From the NCBI GenBank assembly GCA_964019425.1, contig OZ025829.1, positions 682,001 to 746,000 of the forward strand: DNA of 64,000 bases. Direction: 5' to 3'. The notes under the pieces were generated by a model. The model did not search any database. It saw nothing but the letters and a program-made list of their open reading frames with translations, and was not told where the DNA came from. This stretch comes from Flectonema sp. DT1601 (taxonomy: Eukaryota > Euglenozoa > Diplonemea > Diplonemida > Diplonemidae). The position numbers and the translations under genes are program-made. The first letter of the stretch is position 1. Each line of letters starts with the position of its first letter. Below, one piece after another: positions 57,101 through 64,000 of this stretch.

Positions 57101-58840
57101 TCCAGCTTTTTGGTACTACAGTCTCGCTAAACCCGGAGGTGACGTTGTTGATGTGGTCCTCGATATCTCTCACGACGAGTATTTTGTTAATCACTTTGTT
57201 CCAACTCAGAGAGGAGTTCCATCCCCCTGGTATGATGCTTCTCTTCCATCAGAGTGGTCTTCTTATGATTTAGTGATTACCTTTTATCCTCGTAGAGACC
57301 CTGTTTATCATGTTCTGTCTAACAGAGCTTGTCAATCCCCTAAGCTGTCTTCGATTACTTATCCAGAGCATTCAGTTCCATTACCATTTCATAATGTGAC
57401 TATTGAGGATTGTACTCGATTTTGTAAGTTTACTCGTTCTCCGCTTTACTGTTTGTCGTTTGAGTTCACAGTTAGTACTGGAGAGTGTGTGTTGCTGTTT
57501 AATATGTGCACTGATAAAAATATGTTTGACAAACCTGGTACTAATCTGTACGTTTTATCAAAGCTGAGAGCTGTAAGAGAATCAAGAAACCCTTCACAGT
57601 TTGATAATAAGATTACTACACCGCTATCAGCTGATAGGGTTGTTTCATCTAAAAATGGATTTTCTGTAATGGCTAATAATGGTCAGAGAGAGATTGTTAA
57701 AAGCTGGGGTGATCAATTATATGGAGGTGGTGTTTCTGAAAACAATCTCGGTCTCGGTCAACTTGTATACCTAACGAGTAATGACACTCCGGATTCCCTC
57801 GACATTAACGTAGTTGATGTTATAGGAGGAGTTACTTCATTCGCTGCTCTGTCAGTTGGAAGCCTTGATTTTGATGAATGTATTCGGTCACCATGTGATA
57901 ACATTGACGATACTAACTATCAGATTAGCAATGCTCCAACTGCAGATGCAGTTCAATTCTGCGTCGATAATAAGACTTCCAGCAGTTCATTCGATGACTT
58001 CACTTGTTATTGTAAAAGACGAGCGTCCTATACCCAATCAAAACCTGATCCTTGTGAAAGCTTTTCACCTATTGATCACTGGCCTATCATTTTAATATTA
58101 CTCCCTGGTGTTGGATTTTACTTCGTCATCTATGCGACATGTACTTGGGCTAAGAGGGAATCAGATCGTCGGATAGAGGGACTTTCTGAAATGTATTTCA
58201 TTCATGCTTCACCAGAAGAGAGAGGAACTCTGAGAAAGATGCTGCTTGCCAACAAAGGAAATGAAGTAAAATTGCTCCAAGCACTTATTCCAGACTATAT
58301 GGAAAGGGCTCGGGAAGTAAGAATGTTTCTTTTGTGGCAACTTCGGAAGGAATCTTCCACCAGGAAGACAGGTGTTCATGATGTTGAACTCCTTCCTTAT
58401 GATTTGATACGATTGGTTCAGGACTTTACTTATGGTGCAATCTCATTGAGAAAATACAGCGATCGTCTGGTATGTTCAGAAATTTCATCAAAAAAAAACG
58501 CAAGTTTTTTTTTCCAAAAAAAAAAAAAAAAAACACACAAATACAAATACAAATACAAATACAAATACAAATACAAATACAAATACAAATACAAATACAA
58601 ATACAAATACAAATACAAATACAAATACAAATACAAATACAAATACAAATACAAATACAAATACAAACACAAATACAGATGACACCCTTTGGCTATCTTT
58701 GTTCTACTCTAATTACTAAGATTAGCGTTCCTAAGAAACCAGCGAAAGAAGAAGAAGAAGGTTACCAAACAAATAAACTTTGGTCGCCAGATTTCTTTAC
58801 TCCACTTGTTGAGGATGGTGCGAATAGACCGAGTGGTTAG
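54102..58840 (+). CDS. Type I membrane protein with RCC1-like repeats and PAN/Apple domains (two exons)
   Basis: Exons 54102-58469 and 58679-58840 give 1509 aa. Order: signal peptide (1-22), Cys-rich head, RCC1-like repeats at about 300-415 (pattern G-x-F-A-A-L-x-x-x-G-x-V-x-x-WG), PAN/Apple-like units at about 506-550, 714-763, 846-886 and 1099-1140 (spaced cysteines as in CAMKCLQLKGCTGFEY), the shared F1061-YPRRDPV module at about 960-1068, another RCC1-like repeat near 1179-1250, a short EGF-like piece, a membrane helix at about 1327-1349 and a basic/acidic cytosolic tail. PAN domains bind proteins or glycans; a recognition or adhesion role is inferred. Ignoring the intron, the frame reads into a microsatellite, giving an artificial Lys-Tyr tail. 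Confidence 0.82.
58470..58678 (+). other. Intron containing a hexanucleotide microsatellite, 209 nt
   Basis: Starts GTATGTTC and ends AAATACAG, phase 0. Its 3' two-thirds is a tandem array of AAATAC, 23 units at 58539-58676 with one AAACAC variant. The acceptor AG is created at the end of the array. The next exon continues in the same frame for 53 codons to TAG, with composition unlike the repeat. Confidence 0.82.
58539..58676 (+). repeat. AAATAC hexanucleotide microsatellite, 23 units
   Basis: 22 perfect units plus one AAACAC, directly before the splice acceptor. On the + strand it is C-poor and purine-rich. Translated in frame it would give Lys-Tyr repeats; on the - strand Leu-Tyr or Val-Phe repeats. 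All are artefacts if the intron is real. Confidence 0.95.
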
Positions 58841-59625
58841 TTTATTTAAGTTGCTTCGCTTTCATCGTCATTTGTCTGCCCCCCTTCCCATTTGTTACGT
58901 CGAGTTCAGTTTTTGATGCCTTGTTCAAATTCCTGTCAAGACCACATCAGACTTGGTTTTTGACTCGGAATTGAATTGAGTATTTTGGCGTACTTATACA
59001 GTTAATAATGTTTTGTTATGGTTTTATACGTTTGGCTTGGTTCGCTGTCAATTTCTTTTTTAATTTTTAAAAAAAAAAAAAAAAAAACTACCTTTTTTTT
59101 GCTTAATGCTGGTAAATTTGCATAGCTCACTATCTTTACTGATATGTTGAAGGATGACTAACAATAAGGTAAACAATTATTTCCATTTCGTTTCTATTGG
59201 AATGGATGTTGGTTAGAAAAGGAAAAAAACATTCAAATTTCTGTAATTTGATTTTTATTCCTCCCCCCCTCCCCAACCAGGTTTGGCCGAGCCTTATTCT
59301 CGTTTTTGCCAGTTTCAAGTTGCTTTCCATTTAATATTAGTATCAAGTTACCCCCCCAAGGTATATGGATTACTCTCGAAACCTAATGGTTACTTTAAAA
59401 GGCTAAGTTAAGCATCACTATAGTCACTGTATCCTTAACAAATGTTAAACTATCGTTATGTTAACGCGATACAAAACAGTTGTATTTTACAAATTCAAAC
59501 ATTCTCCCCCCAACTAGCCAAATTTATTACAGAAGAGTACTCCACTAATAGTGCGATACACATTTCACAACGTTGTTATTATCTATATATTTTTTCAGGG
59601 GGTGTTCAGGGGCACCATTATAAAA
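58841..59625. other. Spacer with repeat B copy 3
   Basis: It contains repeat B copy 3 (59358-59500) and an A-tract near 59070-59087. The acceptor TATTTTTTCAG ends at 59598, 27 bases before the next start. No gene is supported. Confidence 0.78.
59358..59500. repeat. Dispersed repeat B, copy 3
   Basis: AAGGTATATGGATTACTCTCG through TTGTATTTTACAAATTCAAAC aligns with 22960-23122 in the same orientation, with small indels, over about 140 bases at roughly 80% by eye. Confidence 0.65.
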
Positions 59626-62061
59626 ATGAAAGACGCATTCACAAGTATTAGGAACTCAGTGGCACCAGGAGCATCAAACCAGAGCTTCAGAAACAGTGTG
59701 ATGAGTAAGTTATCAATAAGTATTCGAACGGCAGGTACATTGGTGATGGCGTGTTTTCTATTTTTTGTAACCGTGACTCTGGGATCACTACTGGTAATCA
59801 CCATGAAAGGTAACGTTGAGAGCATGGTTGACGCTAGTAATGATATGGCGGATGATTTCGCGAGAATGTTTTTATTCGCTCGAACTCATAATCTAGAAGA
59901 ACAGATTACTGGTCACTTAACACAACCTGTGATTCATGCTGTTATGGTTGGAATCTCTCAGTTTCGTATTCACAACTTAGACATTGATTCCCTATCGAAT
60001 TCATTGATAGCTTGCAGAGCCTGTCACACAATCGCAGGACAGGAAGAGCTGGGATTCATCACTGAAATAAATTATGTAAATTTTCAAAACGCTGATCCAC
60101 TTCATCCAAAAACTAAGATAGGAATTCGAATGCTGGTCAATCGCAATGACGATAAGAAACCAATTGAAGTCGGACTTTATAATTTTAATAAATCTGAAAT
60201 TTTATGGTACACCGATAGAGTACCCAGTCCAGAACCTCAAGACTTCATATCTAAAGAACCCTTCAATGGAAGTGACATGATAAGAAATCACGTAACTGAT
60301 AATAATAAATATTCCAACAGCTGGTCACGACCACGTGTTGTTGACGGTGTTTTGCGAATGTCTTACGCAATGGCGGTAAGACCTGACCTACATCCGTATG
60401 ACACTGCTTGGATTGTGACTGACTTCTCTCTGTCATTCACTAGAGGGTTGCTACAGACCCTCGCATTCTCTCCTGGAGAACCGTCTAGTCCGTTGGCTTT
60501 TGATGATCCAAATTATGTTCCTAAGCTTGATGAAAATATTCTCTGTATTGTTGAAAGAGACACTGACTACCTCATAGAATGCTCTCACGGATTCGTCGTT
60601 GAACCAAACAGTAACGGCAGCTGGTCTCGAATAAAAGGACACGAATCAGCACATCCTGTAATCGGTCCTATTTTTCAAAAACTTCAACGTGAACAAAGAC
60701 GCGGTGAGGCAGTACTCTATAAATATTCATCGGCAGGTACTTCGAAGTACCCAATCCCTTTACAAAGCTACTTCGTAGAAGAAATAACAATGGCGGTACA
60801 TGAAGAACACGATGCAACAATGCACATCTGGACTGGTGTTGCAATCATCCCTCGAAGTAGTCTTCTCACTGTATTCGATGAGAGTACCAGAAATGTTAAA
60901 GAAAGCAATAGTCGAGCTATAGTAGTCGCCATAGTAGTAGCCGGCAGCATTATAGTGCTCGGAGTCGCCGCTACTTTCGCTTACGAAACAGCGTTAAGGG
61001 CTCCTCTATTGCGCTTAGTCAACGACATGCACGACGTTGAAAATATGAACATCGAAAACCTCGGAGAGGCATATCGTGAGCATACCACAATTTTCTCTGA
61101 GATAAATGGAGTAAAAGAATCATTTGTTAAGATGATTGATATGCTACTAGAGTATAAGGCATTCATGCCGTCGTATTTAGTAGGGAAAGAAGGATCAGTA
61201 GTCGAAGACAGTGACATGAATAAAAGCGACAGACTATCAGCTCCTTCCATATCATCGACATCATCTCAGACGAGTGTTGCTGTGTGTAAGTCAGTATTTG
61301 TTTTGGATTTATCGAAACAAGTTTGCTCGTTTTTAACTGTTTCTCTTGCATTCGATTTGACAGATGTATCTTTTTCTTATAATTCTTTCTTATCAACGTT
61401 GACTGCGAATAATCAAAAACTTCAAATGCACATAATTGTAGGAGCTGCTTTCATTCAAGTAGTGTTTAATGCTTCTGTGAAGCTAGTGGGATTCTCTGAC
61501 AGAGGATTAGCGTGTGCAGTCTCGATTAAGAATGAAGATTTTAAATTTGTGAAGGGAATTTCTTATGAAGTTAATGAAGTAGAGGCGGGTAACGTCGGTT
61601 GTAATTATCAAAAATGGTTTTTAGTACGAGCTGGCAAGGTAATAGAGTCCAGAGCTTTATCACAATACGCCGCTTTTAGAAAATGCAACTACATAGTGTG
61701 CAATGAAAACGTCACAACTCCGAGATACTCTGGTCACAGTTACTACTATGCTGCGATTGACGTGTTGCAGTTGGGTGAAAATAAGATTCAAACGATCTTC
61801 AGACTGGCTGGAGAACGAAAGATGCACGAGGAAGAATGGATGTACTCTTTAGAAGCAGACGAGAGGTCCGCTTTGAGTAAATTAAACAAAGCTTTCTCAT
61901 GCATTGTTTCAGGTGAGATCGACAATGCGAAGATGCTTCTTACTGAGTGCAGACAGAATGACCGAAAACTCTCAAATATCGAGGCCTTAATCAGCTCTGT
62001 TGAGAGTGGAAAGGTTGTTGGTGTGAGCTATCCTTTTATAGATCAGATACACAGTTATTAG
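59626..62061 (+). CDS. Two-TM receptor with diverged class III cyclase-like domain, 811 aa
   Basis: The ATG at 59626 follows acceptor 59598. A membrane helix at about 37-60, an ectodomain of about 370 residues (Cache-like in size and position, unproven) and a second helix at about 430-453 give a sensor layout. After a HAMP-like linker (about 455-500) comes EYKAFMPSYLVG, like the lead-in of class III nucleotide cyclases, then a beta-alpha region with GNVGCNYQKWFLVRAGKVIESRALSQ, resembling the cyclase segment G-N-V-G...V-x-G-x-x-V-N-x-A-x-R-L. Expected metal-binding aspartates and the transition-state Asn/Arg are not clearly conserved, so a catalytically weak or dead cyclase homologue is likely. 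Ligand unknown. Confidence 0.7.
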   Translation: MKDAFTSIRNSVAPGASNQSFRNSVMSKLSISIRTAGTLVMACFLFFVTVTLGSLLVITMKGNVESMVDASNDMADDFARMFLFARTHNLEEQITGHLTQPVIHAVMVGISQFRIHNLDIDSLSNSLIACRACHTIAGQEELGFITEINYVNFQNADPLHPKTKIGIRMLVNRNDDKKPIEVGLYNFNKSEILWYTDRVPSPEPQDFISKEPFNGSDMIRNHVTDNNKYSNSWSRPRVVDGVLRMSYAMAVRPDLHPYDTAWIVTDFSLSFTRGLLQTLAFSPGEPSSPLAFDDPNYVPKLDENILCIVERDTDYLIECSHGFVVEPNSNGSWSRIKGHESAHPVIGPIFQKLQREQRRGEAVLYKYSSAGTSKYPIPLQSYFVEEITMAVHEEHDATMHIWTGVAIIPRSSLLTVFDESTRNVKESNSRAIVVAIVVAGSIIVLGVAATFAYETALRAPLLRLVNDMHDVENMNIENLGEAYREHTTIFSEINGVKESFVKMIDMLLEYKAFMPSYLVGKEGSVVEDSDMNKSDRLSAPSISSTSSQTSVAVCKSVFVLDLSKQVCSFLTVSLAFDLTDVSFSYNSFLSTLTANNQKLQMHIIVGAAFIQVVFNASVKLVGFSDRGLACAVSIKNEDFKFVKGISYEVNEVEAGNVGCNYQKWFLVRAGKVIESRALSQYAAFRKCNYIVCNENVTTPRYSGHSYYYAAIDVLQLGENKIQTIFRLAGERKMHEEEWMYSLEADERSALSKLNKAFSCIVSGEIDNAKMLLTECRQNDRKLSNIEALISSVESGKVVGVSYPFIDQIHSY

Positions 62062-62957
62062 TAGTTTGTATTTTGGTTTTTTTTTTTTTTTTTTTTCCCC
62101 TTTTTCCGGGATGTTCTTCTGAACCCTTCCTGGTTTGTCTGTAGTCACAATAAATTCGCACACCTTAGCTTCGGTTGATGACTTGTTTGTTATCTTTAGT
62201 TTCTGATTACTTCGTTTCCTTTTATTCACGGAAGCTTTTTTTTTCATGTTTTATTTTCTCGGTGCACTTATAGTATTGTTCGTTTCACCTTTTTTTTTTT
62301 TTTTTTTTTTTTTTTTCTTTTTTAATTCATTCTTTCGTGGAACTTTTTTGTTATGCGATCGCAAAAAAAAAAAAGAATTGGTTTATCTTCAACTATACAG
62401 AAAATAGTGATATAACACTGTGATTTTTGGTTTGTGCACGAAACCGTGAACCGACTTAAACTGATAAAGCTAAAGGAGGTTTACGTGTGCTGCCAACATT
62501 CTTTTTCGTTCTTACAATACTTGTTAAATGCAAAAAAAAAAAAAAAAAAAGAAAGTGCTAATAGCTTATAGATTAGTGCATGCTCAACCTTTTGATCTTT
62601 TCTAAAGTCTGGTCTTTTGGGGAGGAGACAATTAATATGTGTCTTTGCTATTGTTTATTTATTTTATTTTTCTTTAAACGACTTTTGATTTCTTTTAACC
62701 CCTTCTACTGAGGGTGGTAGTTGTTATCAAGCACATGCCTCGTTTCTTATCTAGTGACTGACTCATTGGATAGTTTTCATTTACACGGTCTGGAATAAAT
62801 ATCCTTTTTTTTTATTTCATTTGCGAGAATCATCTCACTGGCTGTAATTGTTGTTGGTTGTTTCTTCACATAAATTACGTTTTTCCTTCTTACTAAACAG
62901 AAAAAAAAAAAAAAAGAAAAAAAAAAGGGAACAAACCTTTAAGATAAGAATCTTATT
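62062..62957. other. T-rich spacer
   Basis: T-tracts at 62078-62096 and 62291-62316, A-tracts at 62531-62550 and 62901-62927. The acceptor TTACTAAACAG ends at 62900; an A-rich leader of 57 bases leads to the next ATG. No gene or RNA is supported. Confidence 0.78.
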
Positions 62958-64000
62958 ATGGTGCGAGGGGTTAATTTAACCAGAAGGAATTCGGGTATGC
63001 AGTCATCGACTGTGTCGCTTGAGTTGTTGAGCCCCGAAGGTCCAGCTCCACCATCAAGCGCAGGAGGAAGTGAGAAGAGAAGTCGACATCGAAGATTAGA
63101 ATCCATCAAACACAACGACAATGATGAGGATATTCATGAAATTGACGACAACACTTCAATGATGACTGCTCAAGAAGGAGAACCAGACGCAGCATTTATA
63201 ACAGAGCTCGATGATATGACAAGCAATCCTTCAATATACGATGACGACTTAGAGATGTACACCGTCGCCTCTGCCCCCACCCCTGAGAGTATCGCTTCCA
63301 CATCAGGAACACCTTCAGTACTGATAATGAAATCAAAACGGAGTCTTAGAAGACACATTCCATTTAGAGCAGCACAACCAACCATCTCATCCACTAGTAA
63401 GTCACGCGATTTAATTAAAGAACGAGAAGATGCTATTCAGAGTGACAGTCGTAGTCACGTTGAGGGATCATCTGAAGTAGTCAAAACCAGAGTTCGGATC
63501 AAAGATGATATTATTGTTGAGAAAAGCTCTCAGCCGTTGTTGACTGAAAATGAAGAACGGAGAGTTGAGGATATATTATCATCGACGAGGTATGCTTTTG
63601 ATGAAGACGATGAGGAAGCTGAAATTGAAGTCGAAGTAGGGGAAGGTTTCAGCACTGATGCGACCGCGGCTGCTTCTGAAGATGAAATCCAACAAAAACT
63701 ACAATCACTTCGACCTGATCTCGATATTTGTTCTTTGTTAGCTCCGATTGTGATTAGTGATAATCATAGAACTTCAAAAGAATTATCCGACAGATCAAAC
63801 GACGTTCACAATAAGTTAGATGCTCTTTATCGTAAAGCAGCTGAAGAAGAAGAAGGATTCAAAGTCGATATCATCCATGGAAATGAAGAAGAATACCACA
63901 GACGCTTACCAACATCATCCTTATCAATGTTACTGCAAGTGGCATGTCAAGAACAGGGAACAACTCTACCAATCTTCCCTGATGAATCTCAACCAGACAT
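62958..64000 (+). CDS. Acidic Ser-rich protein, 5' part (runs off window)
   Basis: The frame is open from the ATG at 62958 to the window end, giving 347 codons without a stop. It begins MVRGVNLTRRNSG and is hydrophilic, rich in Glu, Asp, Ser and Thr, with dibasic patches (EKRSRHRR) and an acidic run at about 215-230 (FDEDDEEAEIEVEVGEG). A helix-rich stretch follows (EIQQKLQSLRPDLD and VHNKLDALYRKAAEEEEG), and it becomes less disordered towards the edge. No signal peptide or known domain is seen; the conserved domain may lie beyond the window. Codon balance and the acceptor at 62900 support a real gene. Confidence 0.75.
   Translation, partial: MVRGVNLTRRNSGMQSSTVSLELLSPEGPAPPSSAGGSEKRSRHRRLESIKHNDNDEDIHEIDDNTSMMTAQEGEPDAAFITELDDMTSNPSIYDDDLEMYTVASAPTPESIASTSGTPSVLIMKSKRSLRRHIPFRAAQPTISSTSKSRDLIKEREDAIQSDSRSHVEGSSEVVKTRVRIKDDIIVEKSSQPLLTENEERRVEDILSSTRYAFDEDDEEAEIEVEVGEGFSTDATAAASEDEIQQKLQSLRPDLDICSLLAPIVISDNHRTSKELSDRSNDVHNKLDALYRKAAEEEEGFKVDIIHGNEEEYHRRLPTSSLSMLLQVACQEQGTTLPIFPDESQPD

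Noticed and set aside
58430..58685. Lys-Tyr, Leu-Tyr and Val-Phe repeat proteins
   Set aside because: All are translations of the AAATAC microsatellite inside a frame-supported intron.

Overview
The window is eukaryotic nuclear DNA from an AT-rich, flagellated protist. It holds about 22 protein genes, and every one lies on the + strand. They are separated by intergenic spacers full of long poly-T and poly-A tracts. Almost every start codon is preceded, usually within about 10-100 bases, by a T/C-rich tract ending in AG with no obvious upstream donor exon. One-directional gene arrays with acceptor-only 5' ends are the hallmark of polycistronic transcription resolved by spliced-leader trans-splicing. 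I infer a euglenozoan (diplonemid, euglenid or free-living kinetoplastid relative) as the most likely source, with dinoflagellate relatives as the alternative. No spliced-leader RNA gene is visible, so this stays an inference. All three standard stop codons are used.

Layout. 1-3239: T-rich non-coding DNA. 3240-8383: four unrecognised proteins, one of them a multi-pass membrane protein; a three-copy hairpin repeat follows the first gene. 8384-9993: duplicated non-coding repeats. 9994-20984: gamma-butyrobetaine dioxygenase-like enzyme, beta-tubulin with one intron, an IQ-motif protein, a small zinc-ribbon protein, an arylsulfatase, a coiled-coil protein with a possible SAM domain, and a three-finger CCCH RNA-binding protein. 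20985-25957: a 5 kb gene-free island with tandem and dispersed structured repeats. 25958-39171: a four-PDZ/zinc-ribbon/J-domain protein, OSCP1, 14-3-3, a disordered protein and mitochondrial NAD(P) transhydrogenase. 39172-41788: spacer. 41789-47642: the ribosome-biogenesis factor PWP2 (four exons) and a GP63-type surface metalloprotease. 47643-49441: spacer carrying the second copy of a 166-nt element. 49442-62061: two very large ectodomain proteins sharing a module and a two-TM receptor with a diverged cyclase-like domain. 62958-64000: an acidic protein that runs off the window.

Functionally the array mixes housekeeping genes with flagellar genes (tubulin, OSCP1, possibly the IQ protein) and a run of surface or secreted proteins (GP63, two ectodomain giants, receptor) at 45.5-62 kb. 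Seven cis introns are supported by reading frame; six of seven start with GTATGT and their 3' ends lack polypyrimidine tracts, unlike the T-rich acceptors before the genes. The most novel material is non-coding: a 166-nt element present twice at about 98% identity with hairpins and a crossing (pseudoknot) helix, a tandem duplication with hairpins kept by G-U/G-C exchange, and a three-copy hairpin/T-run repeat at 3.9-4.2 kb.
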